Below are positions 27,998-38,536 of a stretch of DNA of 64,000 nt, one piece after another (the first letter of the stretch is position 1; each line of letters begins with the position of its first letter). A model generated the notes under the pieces. It did not search any database. It was not told where the DNA came from and was given only the letters and a program-made list of their open reading frames with translations. The position numbers and the translations under genes are program-made. Source of the DNA: Propionimicrobium lymphophilum DSM 4903 (GTDB lineage: Bacteria > Actinomycetota > Actinomycetes > Propionibacteriales > Propionibacteriaceae); NCBI RefSeq assembly GCF_000423485.1, contig NZ_AUIB01000008.1, forward strand, positions 1 to 64,000. Direction: 5' to 3'.

Positions 27998-30714
27998 CTG
28001 ACACTGAGATGCTGGCCGAGTTCTCGGCTGGCTACGGCTTTAAATTCGACGATTTCCAGATCAAGGCATGCCAGCGAGTCTTGGATGGCTCCGGCGTTTT
28101 GGTCGCAGCTCCCACAGGTTCGGGCAAAACAGTGGTTGGAGAATTTGGCTGCTGGCTTGCTTTGCAGACCGGCAAAAAATGCTTCTACACCACACCGATT
28201 AAGGCGCTTAGCAACCAGAAATATCACGACTTGGTTGCCCGCTACGGAGCCGATTCGGTTGGCCTGCTCACCGGCGATCAGTCAGTTAACTCCGAGGCCG
28301 ACGTCGTCGTCATGACTACCGAAGTGTTGCGAAACATGCTCTACGCGGGTTATCGTACGCTGCAGGGTCTTGGCTACGTGGTGATGGACGAGGTTCACTA
28401 CCTGGCCGATCGATTCCGCGGCGCCGTCTGGGAAGAGGTTATTCTTGGCCTGGCGCCAGACGTCGACCTGATCTGCCTATCCGCCACGGTCAGCAACGCG
28501 GAGGAATTCGGCGAGTGGCTAGACGAGGTGCGAGGAGACGTCGCGGTTGTCGTCAGCGAAAAACGCCCAGTTGATTTAGCCCAGCACATGCTGGTCAACG
28601 AACAAGTGATCGACCTGTTCGTTAATGGCAAGGTGAATCAGAAGCTGCTCAAGCTGGAGCGCGGCGAAGCCAGAAACCAACGCGACGATTCCAGGAGGCC
28701 CAGAGGGCGCTCGGGTAAGGGCAAGCGCAACGTCAGCTTTGGTTCCGGAAGGTACGGCGGTGCAGCCGCTAGCCGCTATCGCGATCGCGGCGACGATAGA
28801 AGAAAAACCCTCCGGCCGTCTAGGGGACAGATGGTTCGGGGCTTGGCGAAAGAGAACCTGCTGCCCGCGATCGTTTTCGTGTTCAGCCGTGCTGGATGCG
28901 ATGGCGCGGTTCAGCAACTACTTGGCACCAACATCGTGCTGACGAATTCAGCAGAGCGCTCCGAGCTAATGCGGATCGCTGAAAAGTACTCCGCACAGTT
29001 GACCTACGATGACAAGCTGGCGCTTGGTTGGGACAATTTCATCGAGGCTCTTGGGCGCGGTATCGCGGCTCACCACGCAGGATTGCTGCCGGCATTCAAG
29101 GCGATCATCGAGGAGGGCTTCACCAGGGGCCTGATCAAGGTGGTATTCGCAACCGAAACCCTAGCGTTGGGAATCAACATGCCTGCCAGGACCGTCCTCA
29201 TTGAACGGCTGGTGAAATACAACGGTGAGGCGCACGTCGACATCACGCCCGGCGAATACACCCAGCTAACTGGACGTGCGGGCAGACGGGGGATCGACAC
29301 CGAGGGACATGCAGTCGTCGCATGGCAGCCTGGCATCGATCCGCGTGCTGTCGCTGGCCTGGCGTCGAAGCGAACCTACCCGCTTCGTTCCAGCTTCACT
29401 CCCAACTACAACATGGCCGTTAACTTGGTCGGGACTATAGGTAGAGACCGAGCGCGAGCACTTCTGGAGCAGAGCTTTGCCCAGTTCCAGGCAGATCGAA
29501 AGGTAGTGAAGGCAGCCAGACTGCACGCCACCGAAGCTAACCGGGCCAAAGAGCTTTGGGAACAAGCCACTTGTTCTAAAGGTGACTTCCGCGAATACGC
29601 GAACCTTCGTGTGCAGATCAGCCAGCTCGAAAATGAGGTTGCGAAGCTGCGTAAGGGCGACAAGCGTGCCGAGGTGTTGGACTTCCTCTTCGGACTGGAG
29701 CCTGGAGACGTCATCTGGGTTCCTGCAGGCAAACACAAGGGTTGGGCTGCGGTCGCCGATCCTGGACGTCCGCCAGTGCCACATCCACTGGTGATGACGC
29801 AGAAGCACATTGCTTTGAGGCTGACCGACGGTGACTTTCCAGTTCCGGGTGTTGTGCGCTCAAGGGTTCGGGTGCCGAAGAAGTTCGACCAACGCTCGGC
29901 AGCCGACAGGAAGGCGTTCGCGAGATCGCTTGATGCTCGGCTAGAGACTATCGACCGGACTCCACCTCCGGCATCGAAGCCAGGCAGAGATAAGCAGCTT
30001 GCGGCCGAGATAGACGAGATGCGCGCCCAGCTCCGAGAGCACCGTTGCCATTCTTGTCCAGATCGGGAGGCCCATGCGCGCAGCGCAGAGCAGGCTATTC
30101 GTATCGAGCGCAAGGTTGCTCCTAAGCCGAAGAGCCGAAATTCTATTTCCGCACAGTTCGATCGAATTTGCCTAGTGCTTGACTCTCTCGGTTATCTAGA
30201 CGGCGATGTGGTTACCGACGACGGAAAGATGCTGCAGCGCATCTATTCCGAACTAGATCTTGTTGTTGCAGAGTGCGTGCGGCAGAACGTCTTTGTTGAT
30301 CTTGACGTGCCCTCCTTGGCGGCAGTGCTTTCGACCCTCGTTTATGAGGCTCGACGCGCTGATTCGGGCAGGTTCTTCTCTATGCCAGACCGCGATTCCG
30401 AGGCCGTGCAGACGCAGGTTCGTCGAATCTGGCGAGACATCAACAAGGTTGAGCGCGACGCGAGAGTGGAGCGTAGCCGTTCGCCAGAGATCGGGTTCGC
30501 TGAGCTGGCCTATCGATGGGCTGCTGGCGAAGGGCTTGCCGACTTGCTGGATGACTCCGACATGCCTGCCGGCGACTTCGTGCGCTGGGTGCGTCAGGTT
30601 ATCGATCTAGCAAGCCAGCTATCAAACGCTCCTGGAGCGCAACCGATTCGGGAAACCTGCCGGGGTGTGGTCAACTCCATGCGTCGTGACATAGTCGACT
30701 TCGGCGCCGAATAG
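27994..30714 (+). CDS. helY: DEVH-box RNA helicase HelY (Ski2/Mtr4-like)
   Basis: A 906-residue superfamily 2 helicase. Motifs: APTGSGKT (39-46), TPIKALSNQK, DEVH (132-135), SAT (163-165) and the motif VI segment LTGRAGRRGID. The C-terminal half is the long arch/accessory region of Ski2-like enzymes. An insert at about 223-280 is rich in Arg, Gly, Lys and Ser (RDDSRRPRGRSGKGKRN) and looks disordered. HelY is found after pafBC in many Actinobacteria; its substrate is thought to be RNA. It overlaps pafC by 4 bases (ATGA) and is the last gene of that operon. Confidence 0.93.
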   Translation: MTDTEMLAEFSAGYGFKFDDFQIKACQRVLDGSGVLVAAPTGSGKTVVGEFGCWLALQTGKKCFYTTPIKALSNQKYHDLVARYGADSVGLLTGDQSVNSEADVVVMTTEVLRNMLYAGYRTLQGLGYVVMDEVHYLADRFRGAVWEEVILGLAPDVDLICLSATVSNAEEFGEWLDEVRGDVAVVVSEKRPVDLAQHMLVNEQVIDLFVNGKVNQKLLKLERGEARNQRDDSRRPRGRSGKGKRNVSFGSGRYGGAAASRYRDRGDDRRKTLRPSRGQMVRGLAKENLLPAIVFVFSRAGCDGAVQQLLGTNIVLTNSAERSELMRIAEKYSAQLTYDDKLALGWDNFIEALGRGIAAHHAGLLPAFKAIIEEGFTRGLIKVVFATETLALGINMPARTVLIERLVKYNGEAHVDITPGEYTQLTGRAGRRGIDTEGHAVVAWQPGIDPRAVAGLASKRTYPLRSSFTPNYNMAVNLVGTIGRDRARALLEQSFAQFQADRKVVKAARLHATEANRAKELWEQATCSKGDFREYANLRVQISQLENEVAKLRKGDKRAEVLDFLFGLEPGDVIWVPAGKHKGWAAVADPGRPPVPHPLVMTQKHIALRLTDGDFPVPGVVRSRVRVPKKFDQRSAADRKAFARSLDARLETIDRTPPPASKPGRDKQLAAEIDEMRAQLREHRCHSCPDREAHARSAEQAIRIERKVAPKPKSRNSISAQFDRICLVLDSLGYLDGDVVTDDGKMLQRIYSELDLVVAECVRQNVFVDLDVPSLAAVLSTLVYEARRADSGRFFSMPDRDSEAVQTQVRRIWRDINKVERDARVERSRSPEIGFAELAYRWAAGEGLADLLDDSDMPAGDFVRWVRQVIDLASQLSNAPGAQPIRETCRGVVNSMRRDIVDFGAE

Positions 30715-30766
30715 TTCCTTTGGACGAAACCTGGAAAACTCTTGTTGGGCAGTTAAGCTTTAGCTC

Positions 30767-31531
30767 ATGAGTTTAGCTATCCGTGTCATTCCGTGCCTCG
30801 ACGTCAACGCCGGACGTGTGGTCAAAGGCGTCAACTTTGAGAACCTGCGGGACGCCGGCGATCCGGTTGAACTGGCAGCACGCTACAACGAGCAAGGCGC
30901 CGACGAGCTGACTTTCCTAGACATTTCCGCGACCAACGAGGGCAGGGCGACGACCCGCGACATGGTGCGTAGGTGCGCCGAGACCGTCTTCATTCCGCTA
31001 ACCGTAGGCGGAGGGGTGCGCTCGGTTGAGGACGTCGATGATCTGCTGCGTTGTGGAGCCGACAAGGTCGGCATCAACACGGCAGCGATCGCTAATCCGC
31101 AGCTGCTAACGGACGTAAGCAATAGGTTCGGTAAGCAGGTCGTCGTGCTCAGTCTTGATGCCCGTCGCCAGGACGATCAGCCTTCCGGCTTTGGCGTCAC
31201 CACTCACGGTGGCAAGCGCCCGGCGAATTTGGACGCAATCGAGTGGGCCAAGGAAGCACAAGACAGGGGAGTTGGCGAGATCCTGTTGACATCAATGGAT
31301 GCCGACGGCACGACTAGCGGTTTCGACATCGAGATGATCAAGGCAGTACGCGAGGTCGTCGACGTCCCGATCATCGCTTCGGGCGGAGCAGGCACGGTTC
31401 AGCATTTCATCGATGCCGCAAAGGCCGGCGCAGATGCGCTTTTGGCGGCATCAGTTTTCCATTACGAAACCATTACGATTGCCGAAGTCAAACAGGGTTT
31501 GGCAAACGCTGGGATAGAAGTAAGAAAATAA
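30767..31531 (+). CDS. hisF: Imidazole glycerol phosphate synthase subunit HisF
   Basis: A 254-residue (beta/alpha)8 barrel cyclase of histidine synthesis. The N-terminal [19 protein letters not shown] carries the catalytic Asp; further phosphate-binding segments are TVGGGVR and IIASGGAG. It normally works with the glutaminase HisH. No other his gene is next to it, so the pathway is dispersed. There is no Shine-Dalgarno sequence; TAAGCT ends 7 bases before the ATG, which indicates a leaderless message. Confidence 0.95.
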   Translation: MSLAIRVIPCLDVNAGRVVKGVNFENLRDAGDPVELAARYNEQGADELTFLDISATNEGRATTRDMVRRCAETVFIPLTVGGGVRSVEDVDDLLRCGADKVGINTAAIANPQLLTDVSNRFGKQVVVLSLDARRQDDQPSGFGVTTHGGKRPANLDAIEWAKEAQDRGVGEILLTSMDADGTTSGFDIEMIKAVREVVDVPIIASGGAGTVQHFIDAAKAGADALLAASVFHYETITIAEVKQGLANAGIEVRK

Positions 31532-31554
31532 CCTTATCCACCATTTGAGACGCA

Positions 31555-31584
31555 TTGTGAAACGGTAAAACTTGCCGATATATT
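31555..31584 (+). promoter_or_regulatory. Promoter of the ilvBNC operon
   Basis: TTGTGA (31555-31560) and TATATT (31579-31584) are 18 bases apart. The predicted start lies at about 31591-31592, the first base of the leader peptide start codon, so the leader peptide would be translated from a leaderless end. Confidence 0.55.
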
Positions 31585-31591
31585 TTCATTC

Positions 31592-31621
31592 ATGCGTAGC
31601 AACGAGCTAGTAATCGTTTAG
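31592..31621 (+). CDS. ilvL: Branched-chain amino-acid leader peptide
   Basis: A nine-codon open frame (MRSNELVIV, stop TAG) lies between the ilv promoter and an intrinsic terminator. Four of the last five sense codons encode leucine, valine, isoleucine and valine, the three end products of the pathway. This is the classical design for ribosome-mediated attenuation, and comparable leaders precede ilvB in Corynebacterium. The ATG is placed 7 bases after TATATT. Confidence 0.75.
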   Translation: MRSNELVIV

Positions 31622-31682
31622 CGCTTCTCGGCAGAATCTTGCCGGCCGGTTGGTCTGCAAGGTAGTGAAGCTCAGAAGCGCT

Positions 31683-31715
31683 CCCTCGAATGCCCAAAGG
31701 CATCGAGGGTTTTTT
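31683..31715 (+). terminator. ilv attenuator terminator
   Basis: The stem CCCTCGA-A-TGCC (31683-31694) pairs with GGCATCGAGGG (31699-31709) with one bulged A and is followed by TTTTTT (31710-31715). Upstream, AGCGCTTCT (31620-31628) pairs with AGAAGCGCT (31674-31682), and its first arm overlaps the leader peptide stop codon. Ribosome position on the leader could therefore affect the fold. The alternative antiterminator pairing was not resolved by eye. Confidence 0.75.
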
Positions 31716-31755
31716 ATTATCTAGCGGTTGCGCGTCGAAAATATGGAGGAGCAAG

Positions 31756-33504
31756 ATGGCAGACCAGTCCGAAAAGCAGCTACCGATGCTGACAGGCGCC
31801 CAGGCGCTTATTACTTCTTTGGAAAAAGTAGGCGTAGAAGTAGTTTTCGGTCTTCCCGGTGGCGCCGCGCTGCCTATTTACGATGCGCTATACGAATCCT
31901 CTCTTAAGCAGGTTTTGGTTCGTCATGAACAAGGTGCGGGCCACGCTGCAGAGGGCTACGCTTTGGCTACTGGACGCGTAGGCGTCGCAATCCTGACCAG
32001 TGGCCCAGGCGCCACCAACGGTGTCACAGCGCTGGCCGATGCATACATGGATTCGGTGCCTTTGGTCATGATCACCGGTCAGGTTTCCTCCGAGTCAATC
32101 GGCACCGACGCCTTCCAAGAGGCCGATATCAGGGGCATTACGATGCCGATCACGAAACACAACTTTTTGGTTAAAGACGCGCGCAACGTTCCGGAGATCA
32201 TCAAGGCTGCATTCCACATCGCCTCCACTGGGCGTCCCGGCCCCGTTCTGGTAGATATCACTAAGAATGCGCAGAACGACACCGTGCCATTCGACTTCAC
32301 CGACGAGGTGAAGCTGCCCGGATATAAGCCGACGGTTCGTCCGCACAACCGCCAGGTTGAGGCCGCAGCGGACCTCATCTGTGAGTCCGTCAAGCCCGTT
32401 TTATACGTCGGTGGCGGCGTGGTTCGCGCTCGTGCTTGGCAGGAGCTGAAGGACTTGGCTGAGCTAGCCGGTATTCCGGTGGTTACCACGCTTCCTGCGC
32501 GCGGCGTTTTCCCCGACGATCACCCGCTGTGCCTGGGTATGCCTGGCATGCATGGCACAATTCAAGCCGTCGGAGCTATGCAGCGCTCGGACCTTCTGAT
32601 TGCTGTTGGCACCAGGTTCGATGATCGCGTCACCGGCGCGTTGGACACGTTCGCTCCGAACGCGAAAATCATTCACGCCGATATCGACCCAGCCGAGATC
32701 GGTAAGAACCGTGCCGTCGATGTCCCGGTCGTGGGCGACGCAAAGATGTTCCTCGGGCAGCTGCTCGACGAAATGCGACACAAGCGGATCCCCGATTACT
32801 CGGAGTGGACCGCCAAACTGCAGGTCATGAAGAAGCGCTACCCGCTGTCATGGGAGGCCGGTGACGAAGGTGGGACCGGCCTGAGCCCGCAACAGGTGAT
32901 TAAACGGATCGGCGAGATTTCCGGACCGGATTCAATCTTCGTCACCGGAGTTGGCCAGCACCAGATGTGGTCGGCCCACTTCCTGCCGTTCAAAAAGCCT
33001 GCACAGTGGATGACGAGCGCGGGTCTGGGCACAATGGGCTACTGCGTTCCGGCAGCCATGGGAGCGAAGGTGGGACAGCCGGACAAGGTCGTGTGGGGCA
33101 TTGACGGTGATGGCAGCTTCCAGATGACCAACCAGGAACTCGTTACCTGTGCTTTGAACGGGATTCCGATCAAGATCGCGATCATCAACAACAATACGCT
33201 CGGCATGGTGCGGCAGTGGCAGACACTGTTCTACAACCAGCACTATTCGAACACCGACATCAGGACCGATTCGCTGCCGAACTTCCCGATGCTCGCGCAA
33301 GCGATGGGTTGCGCGGGTCTGAGGGCAACCTCTGTAGAGGAAGTCGACGAGGTGATCAACAAGGCGATGGAGATCAACGATCGTCCGGTAGTCGTCGAGT
33401 TTGTCTGCAAGAAGGACTCGATGGTTTGGCCGATGGTTGCCGCAGGCACGAGTAACGACGAGATCAAGGTGGCCCGCGAAATGGCGCCAGATTGGGAGGA
33501 CTAA
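31756..33504 (+). CDS. ilvB: Acetolactate synthase large subunit
   Basis: A 582-residue ThDP enzyme catalysing the first common step of valine, leucine and isoleucine synthesis. The catalytic glutamate is E58 within [14 protein letters not shown], and the ThDP/magnesium motif is [12 protein letters not shown]. The frame is open from 31690, but that stretch contains the attenuator; the ATG at 31756 follows a strong GGAGGA site. It overlaps ilvN by one base. Regulation by the upstream leader peptide is expected. Confidence 0.96.
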   Translation: MADQSEKQLPMLTGAQALITSLEKVGVEVVFGLPGGAALPIYDALYESSLKQVLVRHEQGAGHAAEGYALATGRVGVAILTSGPGATNGVTALADAYMDSVPLVMITGQVSSESIGTDAFQEADIRGITMPITKHNFLVKDARNVPEIIKAAFHIASTGRPGPVLVDITKNAQNDTVPFDFTDEVKLPGYKPTVRPHNRQVEAAADLICESVKPVLYVGGGVVRARAWQELKDLAELAGIPVVTTLPARGVFPDDHPLCLGMPGMHGTIQAVGAMQRSDLLIAVGTRFDDRVTGALDTFAPNAKIIHADIDPAEIGKNRAVDVPVVGDAKMFLGQLLDEMRHKRIPDYSEWTAKLQVMKKRYPLSWEAGDEGGTGLSPQQVIKRIGEISGPDSIFVTGVGQHQMWSAHFLPFKKPAQWMTSAGLGTMGYCVPAAMGAKVGQPDKVVWGIDGDGSFQMTNQELVTCALNGIPIKIAIINNNTLGMVRQWQTLFYNQHYSNTDIRTDSLPNFPMLAQAMGCAGLRATSVEEVDEVINKAMEINDRPVVVEFVCKKDSMVWPMVAAGTSNDEIKVAREMAPDWED

Positions 33505-34013
33505 TGACCACGCACACACTTAGCGTTTTGGTGCAAGATCACCCAGGTGTTTTGACGAGGGTCGCTTCTCTTTTCAGCAGGCGCGGGTTCAACATCGAAT
33601 CCCTGGCGGTCGGGCCGACAGAAAAAGAAGGGGTTTCGCGAATGACGCTGGTCACGGTTGTCGACGACGAAAGGTTCGTCGAGCAGCTCGTGAAACAGCT
33701 GAACAAGCTCGTGGAAGTCTTGAAAGTTTTAGAGCTTCCGGAGTCCTCCGTGTGTCGCGAAATGATCCTGGTGAAGGTGCGCTGCGATAACACCAATCGC
33801 AGCTCCGTCATCGACGTGGTTAGCCTGTTTAGGGGCAAAGCAGTTGACGTTGGACTGACCTCAGTGACTATCGAAGCCACTGGAAGTCACGACAAACTAG
33901 AGGCGTTGCTGACCATGCTTGAGCCTTACGGCGTCATCGAGCTGGTTAAATCCGGGCAGGTTGCGCTAGGTCGCGGCCAGAAATCAATCAATGAAAAACG
34001 GGCTCGCGCCTAG
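33504..34013 (+). CDS. ilvN: Acetolactate synthase small (regulatory) subunit
   Basis: A 169-residue regulatory subunit with an N-terminal ACT domain ([20 protein letters not shown]) that binds valine and gives feedback inhibition. The ATG overlaps the ilvB stop (TAATG) and is preceded by GGGAGGA. The length is usual for the single-ACT type. Confidence 0.95.
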   Translation: MTTHTLSVLVQDHPGVLTRVASLFSRRGFNIESLAVGPTEKEGVSRMTLVTVVDDERFVEQLVKQLNKLVEVLKVLELPESSVCREMILVKVRCDNTNRSSVIDVVSLFRGKAVDVGLTSVTIEATGSHDKLEALLTMLEPYGVIELVKSGQVALGRGQKSINEKRARA

Positions 34014-34042
34014 CGTGCTCGAAAAAAATAAGGAAGGCAAAA

Positions 34043-35071
34043 ATGGCTGAAATTTACTACAACGACGACGCAGATTTGGCAGTAATCCAGGATCGTTCCG
34101 TCGCCGTCATCGGATATGGTTCTCAGGGCCACGCACACGCGCTCAACCTGCGCGATTCCGGTGTTGACGTTCGCGTCGGCCTGGCGGAGGGCTCCAAGTC
34201 TCGCGCCAAGGCCGAGGCCCAGGGTCTGCGCGTACTCAGCGTCGCTGATGCCGTTAAGGAAGCAGACGTCATCATGATCCTGGTTCCCGACCAGGTTCAG
34301 CGCAACGTCTACCGCGACGAGATCGCCCCGAACCTGAAGGACGGCGACGCGCTATTCTTCGCCCACGGCTTCAACATCCGTTACGGCTACATTCAGGCTC
34401 CTGAGGGCGTTGACGTCTGCATGGTTGCACCGAAGGGCCCGGGTCACATCGTTCGCCGCGAATACTCCGACGGCCGTGGCGTTCCGGTTCTGGTTTGCGT
34501 CGAGCAGGACGCTTCGGGCAAGGCCTGGGATCTGGCTAAGTCCTACGCGAAGGCGATCGGCGGCCTGCGCGCTGGTGGCATCAAGACCACCTTCGCGGAA
34601 GAGACCGAGACCGACCTGTTTGGCGAGCAGGCCGTGCTGTGTGGCGGCATGTCTCACTTGGTCCAGGCTGGCTTCGACACCCTGGTCGAGGCTGGCTACC
34701 AGCCCGAGATGGCCTACTTCGAGTGCCTGCACGAACTGAAGATGATCGTCGACCTCATGATCGAGGGTGGCATCAGCAAGCAGCGCTGGTCCATCTCCGA
34801 CACCGCTGAGTACGGCGATTACGTCTCTGGCCGTCGCGTCATCGATCAGCACGTCAAGGACAATATGAAGGCTGTCCTGGACGACATCCAGAACGGCGCG
34901 TTCGCGAAGCGCTTCATCGACGACCAGGATGCTGGCGCTCCTGAGTTCAAGAGGCTGCGCGAGGAGGAGGCCGGTCACCAGATCGAGGCCACCGGTAAGG
35001 AACTGCGCAAGATGTTCAGCTGGATCGAGAACACCGACGACGACTACACCGAAGGCACCGCTGCACGCTAA
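34043..35071 (+). CDS. ilvC: Ketol-acid reductoisomerase (class I)
   Basis: A 342-residue NADPH-dependent enzyme that rearranges and reduces acetolactate or acetohydroxybutyrate. The Rossmann motif [20 protein letters not shown] is at residues 21-40, and the knotted C-terminal domain carries the acidic metal ligands. AAGGAAGG precedes the ATG. It closes the ilvBNC operon and is followed by a terminator. ilvD, needed for the next step, is not in the window. Confidence 0.96.
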   Translation: MAEIYYNDDADLAVIQDRSVAVIGYGSQGHAHALNLRDSGVDVRVGLAEGSKSRAKAEAQGLRVLSVADAVKEADVIMILVPDQVQRNVYRDEIAPNLKDGDALFFAHGFNIRYGYIQAPEGVDVCMVAPKGPGHIVRREYSDGRGVPVLVCVEQDASGKAWDLAKSYAKAIGGLRAGGIKTTFAEETETDLFGEQAVLCGGMSHLVQAGFDTLVEAGYQPEMAYFECLHELKMIVDLMIEGGISKQRWSISDTAEYGDYVSGRRVIDQHVKDNMKAVLDDIQNGAFAKRFIDDQDAGAPEFKRLREEEAGHQIEATGKELRKMFSWIENTDDDYTEGTAAR

Positions 35072-35088
35072 CCGTTGCTAATCGGATA

Positions 35089-35122
35089 ACTGGCCTGGTC
35101 ATTTTTGACCAGGCCAGTTTTT
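35089..35122 (+). terminator. ilvBNC operon terminator
   Basis: A perfect 13-base stem (ACTGGCCTGGTCA, 35089-35101, with TGACCAGGCCAGT, 35106-35118) with a four-T loop is followed by a T-tract. It sits 18 bases after ilvC. Confidence 0.92.
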
Positions 35123-35142
35123 GTTTCTGGAGAACAGCGTAA

Positions 35143-35925
35143 GTGCGAATGATTGGTTACCTGCGAATTGTCGCTAATGTGGTTTCTGTGAACCGACCAC
35201 TAGCGCTTTTATTCGCATTGTGCTGTGTCGTGTTTTGCGCATGTGGTTCAATGACTGTTTCGCCGGGCAGCTATGGCCTTTCTCCGGTTGCGAAAACCAC
35301 TCCCGGGAGCCCTAGCAGCGTTGAGCCTTCGGCTAGCCCACAGCCGACCTTTTCCACGAGCATGGATTCCAAGGGAATCGTGCACTCGGACGCCAAATCA
35401 ACAGGATCGTTCCTGATCAATAAAAGCTCCGCGGATTCTGCCAGGGAAGGTAGAAAGATCGTCTATGCGGTCCGGGTGGAGGATAGCCTTGGTCTTGATC
35501 CCGAAGAGGTTGCTAAGAAGATCCAAGAGACTCTGGATGACGATAGGGGCTGGGCGCCGATCGATAAGGTTTCCTTCCGGCTCGTTCCCGATCCCGATGA
35601 CGCCGAACTGATCGTGACTTTGGCCACTCCTGCTACTGTAAACGAGTTTTGCAGACCTTTGGACACTCAAAGCTGCTGGAGCTGCCGGGCGGGTGAGGCA
35701 GTTAACCTGAACGCAGATCGGTGGATGTACGGTACGACATCGTTTTCTGATCTGAGTATCGAGGAATATCGTTCCTACCTGGTCAACCACGAGATCGGTC
35801 ACTACCTCGGTAGGGGGCACCTGAGCTGCCCGGGGCAGGGCATTCCGGCCCCGGTGATGCAGCAGCAGAGCATGTCGGTTGATGTTTGCAAGCCGAACGT
35901 GTGGCCTGCAAACGATCCCGATTAA
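35143..35925 (+). CDS. Secreted DUF3152-type putative metalloprotease
   Basis: A 260-residue exported protein. A hydrophobic segment (about 19-33) ends in a cysteine-rich VVFCACGS, possibly a lipoprotein site at C34 although the lipobox is poor. A Ser/Pro-rich linker follows. The C-terminal domain has the zinc motif [11 protein letters not shown] (216-226) and a downstream Met (V-M239-Q) like the Met-turn of metzincins. Four or more cysteines in the domain could form disulphides. DUF3152 proteins are widespread in Actinobacteria without a known substrate. GTG 35143 is preferred because GGAGA lies 9 bases upstream. The stop overlaps the convergent leuB stop by four bases. Confidence 0.85.
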   Translation: MRMIGYLRIVANVVSVNRPLALLFALCCVVFCACGSMTVSPGSYGLSPVAKTTPGSPSSVEPSASPQPTFSTSMDSKGIVHSDAKSTGSFLINKSSADSAREGRKIVYAVRVEDSLGLDPEEVAKKIQETLDDDRGWAPIDKVSFRLVPDPDDAELIVTLATPATVNEFCRPLDTQSCWSCRAGEAVNLNADRWMYGTTSFSDLSIEEYRSYLVNHEIGHYLGRGHLSCPGQGIPAPVMQQQSMSVDVCKPNVWPANDPD

Positions 35926-36977
35926 ACCAGTTTTGCTACCTTGTCGCCGATCTGGGAGGTGGATAGAGATTCGTCTCCGCGGTTGGCCATGAACTCGCTG
36001 ACGGCCGTTCTGATCCGTTCCGCATCTTGCGGTCGCTCCAGGTGATCCAGCAGCAGCGCCATCGAGCTGATCGCGGCGACCGGGTCGGCGATTCCCCTAC
36101 CAGCGATGTCTGGGGCGGAGCCGTGCACGGGCTCAAACATAGAGGGGAATTCGCGCGACGAGTTGATGTTTGCCGAAGGAGCGAGCCCGATTCCGCCAGT
36201 GACGGCAGCCGCCTCGTCGGTGATGATATCACCAAAGAGGTTATCGGTGACTATGACGTCAAAATCCTGAGGATTTGTGATCATCTTGATCGTGGCCGCG
36301 TCGATGTGCAGGTAGTCACGCTTCACCTGCGGGAATTCCTCGCCGATCTCGTTGAAGATTCGGTTCCAGAGCCCGCCCGCGTTCACCAGCACATTGTGCT
36401 TGTGCAGCAGGGTGACGTGGTTGGATCTGCGGGTGGACAGCTCGAAAGCGTAACGAACAACTCGCTTCACCCCGTGAGCGGTGTTTACGCTTACCTCTGT
36501 GGCTACCTCCTGGTCGGTTCCAGCGCGAAGCTTGCCGCCGTTTCCGCAGTAGAGTCCCTCGGTTCCCTCGCGGACAACGACAAAGTCGATCGGCTCGCCG
36601 TTGGTCACCCATTCGGCCAGCGGGATCTGCTGGTTGGGGTAGACCTTGGAAGGACGAAGATTGACGTCCTGGTCTAGGGCAAACCGAAGCTTCAGCAGCA
36701 GCCCGCGCTCGAGCAAGCCGCTAGGGATGGTGGTCGAACCGGGGGCGGCGCCGACGGCACCGAAGATGATCGCATCAGTCTTCTTAAGCTCCTCCAGAGT
36801 GTCGTCGTTAAGTACCTCTTGGGTGGCAAGCCAGTGCTGAGCACCGAGGTCGAAATCGACAAATTCGAAAGTGTTTTCGCCCACCGTCGCCTTTAGTACC
36901 TTGAGTGCCTCGTCGACTACCTCCGGTCCGATTCCGTCGCCTCGGATAACTGCAATTCTCGCCTGCTTAGAAGTCAT
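35922..36977 (-). CDS. leuB: 3-Isopropylmalate dehydrogenase
   Basis: A 351-residue NAD-dependent decarboxylating dehydrogenase of leucine synthesis; with citramalate-derived substrate it also serves isoleucine synthesis. The N-terminal [11 protein letters not shown], the substrate segment [15 protein letters not shown] and the metal-binding [13 protein letters not shown] are present. TAAGCT ends 7 bases before the ATG on the minus strand and no Shine-Dalgarno site is seen, so the message is likely leaderless. It shares the TTAA at 35922-35925 with the opposing DUF3152 gene. Confidence 0.95.
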   Translation of the reverse strand: MTSKQARIAVIRGDGIGPEVVDEALKVLKATVGENTFEFVDFDLGAQHWLATQEVLNDDTLEELKKTDAIIFGAVGAAPGSTTIPSGLLERGLLLKLRFALDQDVNLRPSKVYPNQQIPLAEWVTNGEPIDFVVVREGTEGLYCGNGGKLRAGTDQEVATEVSVNTAHGVKRVVRYAFELSTRRSNHVTLLHKHNVLVNAGGLWNRIFNEIGEEFPQVKRDYLHIDAATIKMITNPQDFDVIVTDNLFGDIITDEAAAVTGGIGLAPSANINSSREFPSMFEPVHGSAPDIAGRGIADPVAAISSMALLLDHLERPQDAERIRTAVSEFMANRGDESLSTSQIGDKVAKLV

Positions 36978-37033
36978 GCCGGCTAGCTTAATGAAAGCTC
37001 AAGCGGTCAACTGTTTAGTCTCAGCAGACAGTT

Positions 37034-37318
37034 TTAATTGGCCTTATTGAGCCACTCGCGCACGCTCTTCCAGCTGGCGCAATCGGTGGTGTCGATTTCC
37101 AGGTTCTTGTACAGCGACGATCGTCCGGTCAGTGCGGAGATGCCCATGGAGCAGCCGAGAAGCGTGTTGATGATCCGCCTTAGGCCATGATGGGAGCCAG
37201 ACCTCGTGAAGAAGATTGCGGACAGCAATCCGCGAAGTGCACGATCTGCCTGACCAATGTTCTGGTCTAAGGGACGATCGATGAATACGTACTGGGGCTC
37301 CTTCTTTTTCCTGCCCAT
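37034..37318 (-). CDS. Small protein with DUF2892/YgaP-like membrane domain
   Basis: A 94-residue protein. The pattern DQNIGQADRALRGLLSAIFF, then LLGCSMGISALTGRSSLYKN, resembles DUF2892 (the membrane domain of YgaP-type proteins) with its N-x-G-x-x-D-R start and the x-L-T-G-x-x-x-x-Y end. The hydrophobic segments are weak because several polar residues interrupt them, so membrane insertion is uncertain. AGGAG precedes the ATG. It is divergent from ilvE. No function is known. Confidence 0.68.
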   Translation of the reverse strand: MGRKKKEPQYVFIDRPLDQNIGQADRALRGLLSAIFFTRSGSHHGLRRIINTLLGCSMGISALTGRSSLYKNLEIDTTDCASWKSVREWLNKAN

Positions 37319-37433
37319 GGTTACTCCTAATTAATGGTTCAGGTAAGTTACGTTTTCAAGTATATAAAAGGCCAAGCGTTTACTGATTGGACTATGAATT
37401 TCTCTGCTTCTTAATAGGGTTAGCCTTACTTGC

Positions 37434-38513
37434 ATGTCGCTGAAATTTGAATTACCAGAAAACCCGAGTTTCTTAGCCGATGATGCGATAGCTACGATCC
37501 ACGAGAACCCCGGTTTCGGGAAGTTCTTTACAGATCACATGGCTGTTGCCGATTGGAATCATGAAGACGGTTGGAAGAACGACAGGCTTGTTCCGTATTC
37601 TCCCGTTGCGATGGATCCGGCCGGCGCCGTATACCACTACGCGCAGGAAGTGTTCGAGGGGATGAAGGCCTACCGTCATGCTGACGGCTCCGTTTGGCTG
37701 TTCCGTCCCGAGCGCAACGCCGCGAGGATGGCGGATTCCGCAAAGCGTCTGGCCCTGCCCGCGCTTCCGGTGGAAGACTACCTGAAAGCTGTCGAAAACC
37801 TAGTTAAGCTCGATGAGCGCTGGGTGCCGGGCGGTGAAGAACAGAGCCTCTATATTCGTCCGTTCGAGATGGCTAATGAGGATTTCCTAGGTGTTCGTCC
37901 TGCAGAGACCGTGGTTTTCGTGGTCATCTGCTCCCCGGTTGGCGCCTATTTCACCGGTGGTGTTCATGCGGTAGACATCTGGGTCGAGTCGCAGTACGCC
38001 CGCGTCGCAGTGGGCGGAACTGGTTCCGCTAAGTGTGGCGGAAACTATGCGGCTTCGCTGCTGCCGCAAAAGCTCGCTGAGAAGAAAGGTTGCAGCCAGG
38101 TGCTGTTCCTTGACGCAGCAGAGCACCGCTGGCTCGAGGAGCTTGGCGGAATGAACATCTGCCTGATCACGAACAACGACGAACTGGTCACTCCGGAGCT
38201 AAACGGAAATATTCTTCCGGGTGTGACCCGCGACTCGCTTCTGCAGCTAGCCCCCGATCTCGGTCTGACTCCGATCGAACGTCCGGTCAGCTACGAAGAA
38301 GTCCTTAACGGGATCGAATCCGGCGCGTTCGTAGAGGCGTTTGCCTGTGGCACTGCTGCAGTCATCACCCCGATCGCGTCGCTGCAGGATGCAGACGGCG
38401 TTTACGCCTTCAAGGGCGAGCCCAAGAAATCTCTTGAGCTGCGTAATCACCTGATCGATATCCAGTACGGGCGCGTCGAGGACACCCGTGGCTGGATGCA
38501 CCGGGTTGTTTAA
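37434..38513 (+). CDS. ilvE: Branched-chain amino-acid aminotransferase
   Basis: A 359-residue fold-type IV PLP enzyme that performs the last step of valine, leucine and isoleucine synthesis. The PLP lysine is K200 in GGTGSAKCGGNYAASL. The EVFEGMKAYR and ELGGMNI segments are typical of the family. TAGCCT ends 7 bases before the ATG and there is no Shine-Dalgarno site, so the message is probably leaderless. cimA follows after 23 bases. Confidence 0.95.
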   Translation: MSLKFELPENPSFLADDAIATIHENPGFGKFFTDHMAVADWNHEDGWKNDRLVPYSPVAMDPAGAVYHYAQEVFEGMKAYRHADGSVWLFRPERNAARMADSAKRLALPALPVEDYLKAVENLVKLDERWVPGGEEQSLYIRPFEMANEDFLGVRPAETVVFVVICSPVGAYFTGGVHAVDIWVESQYARVAVGGTGSAKCGGNYAASLLPQKLAEKKGCSQVLFLDAAEHRWLEELGGMNICLITNNDELVTPELNGNILPGVTRDSLLQLAPDLGLTPIERPVSYEEVLNGIESGAFVEAFACGTAAVITPIASLQDADGVYAFKGEPKKSLELRNHLIDIQYGRVEDTRGWMHRVV

Positions 38514-38536
38514 TTTCGAGAGGTAGTAGCAAACAG

